From assembly GCF_042687825.1 (NCBI RefSeq), contig NZ_JBHUQE010000010.1, positions 73,780-137,779 of the forward strand: a stretch of DNA of 64,000 nucleotides. Direction: 5' to 3'. This document shows positions 7,609-15,596 of this stretch, piece after piece. Below the pieces are notes generated by a model. The model had not been told where the DNA came from, ran no database searches, and saw only the letters and a list, made by a program, of their open reading frames with translations. A program made the translations under genes and the position numbers. The stretch is from Sedimentitalea sp042687825 (GTDB lineage: Bacteria; Pseudomonadota; Alphaproteobacteria; Rhodobacterales; Rhodobacteraceae). Positions within the stretch are counted from its first letter, which is position 1. Each line of letters starts with the position of its first letter.

Positions 7609-8979
7609 TCACTGGGCCGGAACGCTCTGTGCACCGGATTCGTTCCGTCCGATAGCGATTATTTCGCGCCGGGCTGCGGCAAATGCGTCCTCGGCCCCGG
7701 CCCGCTGATCGCGGCGCTGGTCCAGGATCGCCTCGGCCTGATCCAGCAGTCCGGCCCGCAGTCCGGCGTCGATGGTCAGCCGCTCGAAAACGTCGCGCTG
7801 GGCATGGCTGCCGCCTGCCTTTTGCAGGGTCGTACGGGCCTGCGACAGATGGACAAAAGCGGTCCCGTACTGGCCCTCGCCAAAGGCTTCCAGCCCCTGC
7901 GCCGCCTGCAGACCCGGGCGGGCCATGCGCTCGGCCATCTCGGTTTCACCGGCCCTGGCATCGCGGTGCATGCGTTGCAGCAGGCGGCCCAGCTCGGCCG
8001 GGCGATTGTCCGCACCCAGGGCCAGCAGGTAATGCAGATCGGCAAAGACCAGACAGCCGTCTTCGGTGCGGGCGGCGCTGAGGTCGGCCAGTTCGACCCA
8101 GCGGTCGCCGACATCCACGCCTTCCAGTTCCAGCCGGGTCAGCAGCGAGGTGGCGTTTGAAATATCGCGGTAATCGTCGGTCTTGTCGGCGCGGATGGCG
8201 GTGTCATACAGGTCCAGAACCGCATCGATCTGCCCCTGATCCAGATGCATCAGCGCTTTGTGCCACCAGACATGGTATCGGAAATTGTTGCAATGCGCCC
8301 AGGCGGTCTCGCGCCCGGCCAGCCAGTCCAGGCCCTTGCGCGCATTGCCGGTCATGTCATGCACATGCGCCACCGCATGCAGCCCCCAGGCATCGTCGGG
8401 TGCGGTCCACAGCGCCTGACGACCAGCGATTTCGGCGCGGTCATAGTCGCCGGTCTCTTCCAGCGCAAAAGCGTGGCAGCCCAGCAGATAGCCATGCCCC
8501 GGATGGTCCGGGCCATAGGCTGGCAGCACCCGCTCGACCGACCGGCGCATGCCGGTGGCGTCGCCCAGCACGAACCGGATTGCGTGACTCAGCTTCATCG
8601 CCAGCGCATCGGCGGGGTCGGCGCGCAGCACCTGTTCCAGCAGTTGCACCGCCTGGCTGGGCCGGCCCTGCAGCCAGACCTGCAGCGCCTGCACATAGAG
8701 CGCTTCGCGCGGCAGCACATGCCCCTCGGCCATGGCGCGCTGTGCCGCGGCCAGATCGGTCTCGGCGACAGCCACCAGTTCGCGCCGCCCCAGCAGCAGA
8801 TAGAACATGCCCTTGACCGCGTGCCCAAGGGCAAAGCCCGGCTCGGCGGCGAGGACCGACATCAGATGCTGTGGCGTGACGGCGGCATGCGCCAGAAACC
8901 CCAGCATCGCGGCATTCCAGTCCGCGCAACTGCCGGCCAGTTCCAGGCTGGTCGGCTGGCCAAAAACGTCGTGCTGCAT
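7609..8979 (-). CDS. TTC38-like tetratricopeptide repeat protein
   Basis: A 456-residue soluble protein built of helical TPR-type repeats, resembling the tetratricopeptide repeat protein 38 family. Typical stretches are GHAVKGMFYLLLGRRE, PREALYVQALQVWLQGR, HPGHGYLLGCHAFALEETG, AWGLHAVAHVHDMTG and YHVWWHKALMHLDQG. No signal peptide or membrane segment is visible, so it should be cytoplasmic. Its biochemical role is unknown. It lies directly upstream of opgC in the same direction with 41 bases between, so it may be cotranscribed with the glucan operon. The ATG at 8979 gives a natural N-terminus (MQHDVFGQPTS); a GTG at 9003 would add eight residues. Neither has a strong ribosome-binding site. 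Confidence 0.85.
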   Translation of the reverse strand: MQHDVFGQPTSLELAGSCADWNAAMLGFLAHAAVTPQHLMSVLAAEPGFALGHAVKGMFYLLLGRRELVAVAETDLAAAQRAMAEGHVLPREALYVQALQVWLQGRPSQAVQLLEQVLRADPADALAMKLSHAIRFVLGDATGMRRSVERVLPAYGPDHPGHGYLLGCHAFALEETGDYDRAEIAGRQALWTAPDDAWGLHAVAHVHDMTGNARKGLDWLAGRETAWAHCNNFRYHVWWHKALMHLDQGQIDAVLDLYDTAIRADKTDDYRDISNATSLLTRLELEGVDVGDRWVELADLSAARTEDGCLVFADLHYLLALGADNRPAELGRLLQRMHRDARAGETEMAERMARPGLQAAQGLEAFGEGQYGTAFVHLSQARTTLQKAGGSHAQRDVFERLTIDAGLRAGLLDQAEAILDQRRDQRAGAEDAFAAARREIIAIGRNESGAQSVPAQ

Positions 8980-9270
8980 GCTGTGTCCAATTCTGTTTAA
9001 CACTGGGGTACTGGTACTGGGACTATCAGAGTGTAAGCCGTTGAAATATCGCTATGGCAGATGCTCGCGCATTGGTGAAATCACGTGTTGCCGATGCGAG
9101 GAAAATCGCCGACATCTGCAACCTTTTGGGCAGAATGCCGCGCGCGCGGCTCCGCCGGGACGAATTGCCCCAACAGAAAACGACACCCGCAGCCCGTATC
9201 TCAGCGCTATGGGCGCGACGATTCGGGTGGCTCGGCGCCCGATCGGCGTCAGCGCCCGGACCCGTCCGCG

Positions 9271-10893
9271 CTAGAGCCGGCCGTCATAGGCCGCGGCATC
9301 GATCTGCGCCGAAATGACGGTGAAACGGTCTGCGCTCATCGCCTGCTGCAAGGCCGTCCGCAGATCGGCGCGGTTATGCACCGTGACACCGTTGCCGCCC
9401 AGCGCCTGCCCCAGGGCGGCGAAATCGTGGCGGGCGAAATCGACGCCGCGATTGGCCATCTGCCGCTGCCGCTGCTTCAATTCGATCAGAGCCAGGCTGG
9501 CATCGACAAAGACGACAAAGATCGCTGCGGTGCCCAGCTCGGCGGCGGTGGCCAGTTCGCCGGCCACCATCAGAAACCCGGCATCGCCGGAAAAGCTGAC
9601 CACCGGGCGATCGGGTGCGGCCAGTTTCAGGCCGATTGCCAGCGGCACGGCGCAGCCCATCGTGCACAGACCCGACGACTGGACCAGGTCGCGCGGCGTC
9701 CGGCAGGTCCACATCTGCGACAGCAGGATGCGATGCGCACCGCTGTCGGCGGTGGCCAGCGTGTCCGGCGGCAGAACCGCGCGCGCCTCGGCGATGACGG
9801 CGGCGGGCCCCCAGTCGTCATCCGTCGGAAAAGCCCGCGCCAGCGCCGCCCGGGTCTGATCGGGCTGTCCACCGGGCCAGGTCGCGCGCGATTTCGCGCC
9901 TTGCGCCAGAGTTTCCAGCGTTGCGCCGGGATCGGCAACGAAATTCAGCCCCGCCTGGTGCATGTAATGGGTGTTGGCAACCGCCGCGATATCAATCACC
10001 GGCTGCCGGGATGGATCCCACGCCTCGCGCCAGCCGGGACGCATCTCGATCGGGTCGTAACCGATGGCCAGAATCAGATCGGCCTGCCGCACCAGCGGCA
10101 GCAGATGGCCGTCGGCCACCGGCGACAGCCCGGCCGCGCCCAGACACAGGGGATGGTCTTCGGGGACGATACCCTTGGCTTTGTATGTGGTGACGAACGG
10201 AATTCGGAAATGTTCGAGAAAGGCGCGCAGGATGCAGCCATGATCGCCGCTCAGCATGTCCAGTCCGATCACCGCCAGCGGCCGTTCGGCCCGGGCCAGC
10301 CATTGCCGCGCCAACGCCAGATCGGCCCCCTGCGGTGCCACCGGGCTGGCGGGCCTGCGGCGGCGCACCGGCCCCGGGGCAACCCTGGCATCGGCGACGC
10401 TGATCGGGACGTCCAGATGCACCGGCCCGGGGCGCGGTTCGGTGGCAATGGCGACCGCCTTGTCGGCGATGGTGTCCGCCCCGGCGGCGGTCAGGCGAAA
10501 GCTGGCCTTTGTGATCGGTCCGAACACCGCCTGATGGTCCAGCACCTGATGGGTATAGGTCAGCGCCTCGTCGGCATCGACGCATCCGGTCAGCACGATC
10601 ATCGGCACCCGGTCCTGATGCGCATTGGCCACCACGTTGACCCCGTTCAGCGCCCCCGGCCCCAGGGTCGCGACCAGAATGCCCGGCGCCCCGTCGCGGT
10701 GATGCACCCCTTCGGCCATGAAACCGGCGGCATTCTCGTGTTTCGCCAGATGAAAGGCGATGCCGGCGGTTTCGAGCGCGTCAACCAGGGTCAGCACTTC
10801 GCCGCCGGGCATGCCAAAGGCGTGGCGACAGCCGGCCTCGTAAAGCCGCCGGGCCAGGACATCGGCAGCGCGCAAGGGGGTCGGATCGGTCAT
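9271..10893 (-). CDS. Acetolactate-synthase-like thiamine pyrophosphate enzyme
   Basis: A 540-residue ThDP-dependent enzyme of the acetolactate synthase/pyruvate oxidase superfamily. The N-terminal pyrimidine-binding domain has FGMPGGEVLTL and the cofactor-activating Glu53 in LAKHENAAGFMAEG, then GPGALNGVNVVANAHQDRVP. A central domain follows, then the pyrophosphate domain with SSGLCTMGCAVPLAIGLKL and FSGDAGFLMVAGELATA. The canonical Asn-Asn closing the metal motif is replaced by VFVDASLALIELKQ (Asp in the last position). The substrate is not evident, so it should not be called IlvB on this evidence; no small regulatory subunit is adjacent. The ATG at 10893 has GGAG seven bases upstream. Confidence 0.85.
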   Translation of the reverse strand: MTDPTPLRAADVLARRLYEAGCRHAFGMPGGEVLTLVDALETAGIAFHLAKHENAAGFMAEGVHHRDGAPGILVATLGPGALNGVNVVANAHQDRVPMIVLTGCVDADEALTYTHQVLDHQAVFGPITKASFRLTAAGADTIADKAVAIATEPRPGPVHLDVPISVADARVAPGPVRRRRPASPVAPQGADLALARQWLARAERPLAVIGLDMLSGDHGCILRAFLEHFRIPFVTTYKAKGIVPEDHPLCLGAAGLSPVADGHLLPLVRQADLILAIGYDPIEMRPGWREAWDPSRQPVIDIAAVANTHYMHQAGLNFVADPGATLETLAQGAKSRATWPGGQPDQTRAALARAFPTDDDWGPAAVIAEARAVLPPDTLATADSGAHRILLSQMWTCRTPRDLVQSSGLCTMGCAVPLAIGLKLAAPDRPVVSFSGDAGFLMVAGELATAAELGTAAIFVVFVDASLALIELKQRQRQMANRGVDFARHDFAALGQALGGNGVTVHNRADLRTALQQAMSADRFTVISAQIDAAAYDGRL

Positions 10894-10972
10894 CAGGGGG
10901 CTCCGCCGGCTGGGGTGTCGCGGCAGAATGCCCGCCAAGGCCCGCGCCGCAACCCCGCTCACGCCAGTGTGA

Positions 10973-11461
10973 CTATTGCAGCGCCGCCGCCGCGATTGCC
11001 GCAAAACGTGCGTCCAGGGCCGCCGCCAGATCGCCCAGCTCTGCCCCGCCCTCGTCCAGATAGGGCGCCAGCACATGGCTGGGGGTCTTGTAGGCCAGCG
11101 TTGCGCTGCCATCGGCGTTCTCGGTCACGTAAAAGCGGATCGGTGCCTCGATCATCGCCGCCGTCGACAGGGCCAGCAATCGCACCGCGAAATCGTTGTT
11201 GAAAACGCCAATGACCCGGTTGCCGGGGATGGTGATGCCGCGGCTGGCCGCGGCGCCGGTTGGGCCGGCCTCGGTCACGACCCCCATACCGTTGGCGCGG
11301 GTCGCGGATTTCACCGCGCCGATCAGCGCCTCGTAAGGCTTGTCGCTGGCCTGCACCACCCAGCCCGGGCGGGCGGACAGGTCCTGCGCCAGTGCTGCGC
11401 CAATTCCGATCAGTCCCCAGATCGGGGCCATCAGCGCCATGGCGCGCAGATGTCTGGTCAT
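10973..11461 (-). CDS. Exported DUF302 family protein
   Basis: A 162-residue protein with an N-terminal signal peptide (MTRHLRAMALMAPIWGLIGI, cleavage likely after AALA) and one DUF302 domain (about residues 35-135). Family features are a long helix containing DKPYEALIGAVKSATRANGMGVV, the central VIGVFNNDFAVRLL and a C-terminal RFYVTENADGSATLAYKTPS. The function of DUF302 is not established. It lies 79 bases upstream of the TPP-enzyme gene on the same strand and may share its transcript. The ATG at 11461 follows GGAG by seven bases; a longer reading from 11518 has no signal-peptide logic. Confidence 0.85.
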   Translation of the reverse strand: MTRHLRAMALMAPIWGLIGIGAALAQDLSARPGWVVQASDKPYEALIGAVKSATRANGMGVVTEAGPTGAAASRGITIPGNRVIGVFNNDFAVRLLALSTAAMIEAPIRFYVTENADGSATLAYKTPSHVLAPYLDEGGAELGDLAAALDARFAAIAAAALQ

Positions 11462-11603
11462 GTCGGGACTCCGGTCGTTGTTTCGCTGATCCTGCCGCGG
11501 TTCGGTCGCGTTGAACACTCACAATCGCGTTTTCAGAACCGCCGCCGCCCGGATCGGCGCCGCGACGCCTTGTGTGCCGGCCAAAAGCGGCTAGAACGCG
11601 CGC

Positions 11604-13769
11604 ATGCAGCATCCCGATCTTCCCCTGACACATGACCTGGTCCTGATCGGCGGCGGCCATACCCACGCCCTGGTCCTGCGGGCCTGGGGCATGCGCCCGG
11701 TGCCCGGCGCCCGGGTGACGGTGATCAACCCCGGTCCCACGGCCCCCTATTCCGGCATGCTGCCGGGCTATGTCGCCGGGCATTACACCCGCCGCGATCT
11801 GGATATCGACCTGGTGCGGCTGGCCCGGTTCGCCGGCGCGCGGGTCATTCTGGGGGCGGCCGAGCATATCGACCTGCAGACGCGTCAGGTGCGGGTGCCC
11901 GGGCGGCCACCGATCGGCTTTGACGTCTGTTCCATCGATATCGGCATTACCTCGGACATGCCGGCCCTGCCGGGGTTCGCCGCGCATGCGGTTCCGGCCA
12001 AGCCGCTCGGCCCCTTTGCTGCGCGTTGGTCAGACTATGTTGCCGGGGCCGGCCCGGCCCGGGTGGCGGTGCTGGGCGGCGGCGTCGCGGGGGCCGAACT
12101 GGCCATGGCCATGGCGCACGCGCTGCGCACCCGGAACCGGCAAGGCCAGGTCACGCTGATCGACCGGGCCAAGGCGCTGAGCGCTCTGAGTACCGCCGCC
12201 GCGGCGCGGATCCGCGCGGACATGACGGCCCTGGATGTAACCCTGCTGGAAAACGCCGAGGCCACCGGGATCACCGCCCAAGGGGTAATTCTGGCCGATG
12301 GGCGCACCATCGCCGCCGAATTCGTCACCGGGGCGGCCGGGGCGCGGGCGCATGGCTGGATCGCCGGCACCGGGTTGCGGCACAAGGACGGCTTCATCGA
12401 GGTCGACGCGCATCTGCGCACCAGCGACCCGGCGGTCTTTGCCGCCGGCGATTGCGCCCACCTGACGCAATCACCGCGGCCCAAGGCCGGCGTCTATGCG
12501 GTGCGCCAGGCACCGGTTCTCTATGACAATCTCTGTGCCTCGCTGATCGGCGGCCGCATGCGCCCCTATCGGGCGCAAAAGGACTATCTGAAACTGGTAT
12601 CGCTGGGCGGCAAGCGCGCCGTGGCCGAGCGGTTTGGCCGCCCTCTGAGCGGCGCGCTGATGTGGCGCTGGAAGGACCATATCGACCGCAAGTTCATGAA
12701 CCGGTTCCGCGATCTGCCCGCCATGGGCGCGGCCGATCTGCCCGCGGTTCACACGCAGGGGCTGGCCGAAGCACTGGGCGACAAGCCGATGTGTGGCGGA
12801 TGTGGCGCCAAGGTCGGGCGCGCGCCGCTGCGCGGCGCGCTGGACGGCCTGCAGAACAGCGACCGGACGGACATCACCGCCCTGCCGGGCGACGATGCCG
12901 CCGTGCTGCATACCGGCGGGGTGCGGCAGGTCATGACCACGGACCACCTGCGCGCCTTCATCGCCGATCCGGTGGTGATGACACGCATTGCCGCCATCCA
13001 CGCGCTGGGCGATATCTGGGCCATGGGAGGCCAACCGCAGGCCGCAACGGCCACGGTGATCCTGCCGCGCCTGTCCACGCCGCTGCAGCGCCGCACGCTG
13101 AGCGAAATCATGCAGACCGCAACAGAAACGATGCGCGCGGTGGGGGCCGAGATTGTCGGCGGCCACACCTCGACGGGCAGCGAACTGACCCTGGGCTTTA
13201 CCGTCATCGGAACCTGCCCGCAGCCGCCCATCACCCTGGCCGGCGGGTTGCCGGGCGACGTGCTGCTCTTGACCAAGCCCCTGGGCAGCGGCGTTCTGAT
13301 GGCCGCCGAGATGGCCGGTCAGGCCGAAGGCGGCTGGATCGCGGCGGCGATCGCGCAGATGACGCAATCGCAGGCCGAGGCTGCGCGCATTCTGGCCGAG
13401 GCCCATGCCATGACCGATGTCACCGGTTTTGGCCTGGCCGGTCACTTGCATGGCCTGTGCGACGCATCGGGCACCGGCGCGCGGCTGGATCTGGCGGCGA
13501 TTCCGCTGATGGACGGGGCGCGCGAACTGGCCGAGGCAGGCACGCGTTCGTCGCTGTTCGCCGACAACCGCGCCCTGGTCCCAGGCCTGCCCACGGGCGG
13601 GGCAGCCGATCTGATGTTCGACCCGCAAACCGCGGGGGGGTTGCTGGCCGCCGTGGCCCCGGACCGGGCGGCGGCGCTGCTGGCGCGGCTGTGCGAGGCG
13701 GGTTATCCGGCGGCGCGCATCGGCGTGCTGACCGAAGGGCCGGTTCAGCTGGCGCTGGCCGAGGGCTGA
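11604..13769 (+). CDS. selD: Fusion of FAD/NAD(P)H oxidoreductase with selenide, water dikinase (SelD)
   Basis: A 721-residue two-domain protein. Residues ~8-370 are a type II NADH-dehydrogenase-like flavoprotein: LIGGGHTHALVLRAW, YSGMLPGYVAGHY, VLGGGVAGAELAMAMA, and VFAAGDCAHL for FAD. Residues ~385-721 are SelD, which makes selenophosphate from selenide and ATP. CGGCGAK places Cys400 at the E. coli Cys17 position and Lys403 at Lys20; LPGDDAAVLHTGG, TTDHLRAF, GDIWAMGG and VGGHTSTGSELTLGF follow. The active residue is Cys (TGT codon), not selenocysteine. Such fusions are known; the flavoprotein half may supply or sense reduced selenium. The 3' end overlaps the convergent mnmH by 25 bases. Confidence 0.94.
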   Translation: MQHPDLPLTHDLVLIGGGHTHALVLRAWGMRPVPGARVTVINPGPTAPYSGMLPGYVAGHYTRRDLDIDLVRLARFAGARVILGAAEHIDLQTRQVRVPGRPPIGFDVCSIDIGITSDMPALPGFAAHAVPAKPLGPFAARWSDYVAGAGPARVAVLGGGVAGAELAMAMAHALRTRNRQGQVTLIDRAKALSALSTAAAARIRADMTALDVTLLENAEATGITAQGVILADGRTIAAEFVTGAAGARAHGWIAGTGLRHKDGFIEVDAHLRTSDPAVFAAGDCAHLTQSPRPKAGVYAVRQAPVLYDNLCASLIGGRMRPYRAQKDYLKLVSLGGKRAVAERFGRPLSGALMWRWKDHIDRKFMNRFRDLPAMGAADLPAVHTQGLAEALGDKPMCGGCGAKVGRAPLRGALDGLQNSDRTDITALPGDDAAVLHTGGVRQVMTTDHLRAFIADPVVMTRIAAIHALGDIWAMGGQPQAATATVILPRLSTPLQRRTLSEIMQTATETMRAVGAEIVGGHTSTGSELTLGFTVIGTCPQPPITLAGGLPGDVLLLTKPLGSGVLMAAEMAGQAEGGWIAAAIAQMTQSQAEAARILAEAHAMTDVTGFGLAGHLHGLCDASGTGARLDLAAIPLMDGARELAEAGTRSSLFADNRALVPGLPTGGAADLMFDPQTAGGLLAAVAPDRAAALLARLCEAGYPAARIGVLTEGPVQLALAEG

Positions 13770-14821
13770 GGCGGGTTGCGCAGCAGCGCGACAATCCGGT
13801 CGGCGATGCGGCCCAGCCCGGCCGCGTCCAGCCGCTCGGTCTGCAGGTGCGCGATCACCGGCGCATCCACCGCCTTGCGCGACTTGGCATAGGACGGGTC
13901 GTAATGTTGCTGCATCAGCGCCCGGGTCAGCCCCGCCTTGTCGCCCGCCGCGATCTTTTCCAGCCAGCCATCCACAACCGCATGACCGCGATGCGGGCGC
14001 AGCTTGGTCAACTGCGTCTCCAGCAGCTCGGCATCCGACAGGATATCGTCATAAGCGCGCACCAGATATGCAGTGCGCGCCTCGGGCGGCGCCGTGATCG
14101 CGATGCGCGGCGCCTGTTTCATTGCCGCCCACAGGCTGGGCGGAATGATCAGTTGCCCGATCTTGCTGGATTCCGCCTCGATCAGCACCGGCCGGGCCGC
14201 ATCCAGCGCTTCGAGCGCCAGCGCCAGCCGGGATTCGAACGCCTTTTGGCTGGGCTGCCCGCCGGAACGCTGCCCCAGCAAGGAACCGCGATGGCCGGCC
14301 AGACCTTCGAGATCCAGCACCTGACCGCCCTGCCCCCGAACCCGATGTAAAAGCTCGGTCTTGGCGGTGCCGGTATACCCATCCAGCGCGATCAGCCGGT
14401 GCGGCAAAACCCGGTCATAAAGCGCCGTGTTCACCAGCCGCCGATAGGTGCGATACCCCCCCTCGATGACATCGGCCCGCCAGCCGATCTGGCCCAGCAT
14501 CCAGGTGAACGACCCCGAGCGCTGACCGCCGCGCCAGCAATAGACCAGCGGCCGCCAGCCGCCCTCGTGATCGCGCAGGGCGGTTTCGATGTGGCGGGCG
14601 GCGTTGCGAAACACCAGCGCCGCGCCGATCTTGCGGGCCAGAAACGGGCTTTGCTGCACATATATCGTACCGACCTCGGCACGTTCGCGATTGTCCAGCA
14701 CCGGCAGGTTGATGGCACCGGGCAGATGATCCTCGGCATATTCGGCCGGACTGCGCACGTCGATCACGGTGTCAAAGCCGTGGTTCAACAGTGCCGGCAG
14801 GGTATCATAGCGTTGTGACAT
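13745..14821 (-). CDS. mnmH: tRNA 2-selenouridine synthase
   Basis: A 358-residue MnmH (SelU/YbbB) protein that converts wobble 2-thiouridine in tRNAs for Lys, Glu and Gln to 2-selenouridine using selenophosphate. The N-terminal rhodanese domain has VIDVRSPAEYAEDHLPGAIN and catalytic Cys95 in VYCWRGGQRSGSF. A P-loop domain follows with GYTGTAKT (148-155) and DLEGLAGHRGS. ESSKIG and the C-terminal region are typical for the family. It faces selD, whose product it uses, and the two reading frames overlap tail to tail. No selA or selB is seen here, so selenium use may be only for tRNA; that depends on the rest of the genome. Confidence 0.95.
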   Translation of the reverse strand: MSQRYDTLPALLNHGFDTVIDVRSPAEYAEDHLPGAINLPVLDNRERAEVGTIYVQQSPFLARKIGAALVFRNAARHIETALRDHEGGWRPLVYCWRGGQRSGSFTWMLGQIGWRADVIEGGYRTYRRLVNTALYDRVLPHRLIALDGYTGTAKTELLHRVRGQGGQVLDLEGLAGHRGSLLGQRSGGQPSQKAFESRLALALEALDAARPVLIEAESSKIGQLIIPPSLWAAMKQAPRIAITAPPEARTAYLVRAYDDILSDAELLETQLTKLRPHRGHAVVDGWLEKIAAGDKAGLTRALMQQHYDPSYAKSRKAVDAPVIAHLQTERLDAAGLGRIADRIVALLRNPPQPSASAS

Positions 14822-15596
14822 GCCTTCCTCTAGCGTGCCAGGCGGGGCGGTGAAAGACGGGATCGGTCAGGGCATTGGCCGGACGGGCGTCGAACAGCCG
14901 AGCCCTGGCATCGCTGGGCAACGTTATGGCAAATCGTCCGCACATACCTGACAACCGGTCCGCAATCATTACAGGCGCCCCGACGGGCATGACATCTGGC
15001 CAGAGCGCATAACGGCAAGGCAACAGCGATTTGTGATCCGACGAACCGTGCCTTTCCCACCCGGCGACCCGCTGTTGCAGAATAACCGGCATGCACGGCA
15101 TCCAATAGACTCAAGCGGGCCGAACGCCGCTGCCATGACATTTTTCCGACATTCATTTCAAAAGACAAGTTTCTGTTAAAATTTGAAAAATACCGAAGGC
15201 TCGAAAACGTAACACTGCGCCCGCCGAAGGCTGGCCAGGTCGCGATGACCGGCCGCGCTACGCGGAACGAACCGAAAATTCCACGGTCTGCCGGGTAAAG
15301 TCGTCCACCGTGTTTTCCACAGCCACCGCCCGGGTTTTTGCGAGGGCGGCGCGCCGGTTTTTCAACCCCTTGCGCCACCAAGAGAGGACGGCGCGAAAAT
15401 ACCACTTTGGCGACAAACGCCAACAAATACACAACCATGTCGGTCTGCGTGGATGCTGTTCCGAACGTGGCTGACGTCAATGCGATACAGCCCTGCTCGG
15501 TTCTATGGCGCCCGCGCCGCGCACTGCTGGACGGCAATCGTGCACATCGCCACACGAGGCGGAAACCCGCCGTCTTGTTGAGAGGCCCCGGGGCGA
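14822..15596. other. 775-base gene-free interval
   Basis: No convincing coding region or tRNA is seen between mnmH and ptsP. It contains an A/T-rich island around 15136-15195 within otherwise GC-rich DNA, a candidate promoter for mnmH or for an unrecognised RNA. It also has a GC-rich stem-loop at 15326-15349 (CCGCCC/GGGCGG, 12-base loop containing TTTTT). A second hairpin at 15558-15571 (GGCGG, loop AAAC, CCGCC) sits 26-39 bases past the ptsP stop without a U-run, and is a weak terminator candidate for ptsP. Open frames here have no recognisable protein features. Confidence 0.5.

Noticed and set aside
9054..9317. 87-codon plus-strand frame between the TTC38 and TPP genes
   Set aside because: No ribosome-binding site, Arg/Ala-rich composition, and it runs into the 3' end of the TPP gene on the other strand.
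9085..11202. 705-codon open frame on the plus strand opposite the TPP enzyme
   Set aside because: The minus-strand reading carries clear ThDP motifs. The plus frame has no domain and a shadow-type composition.
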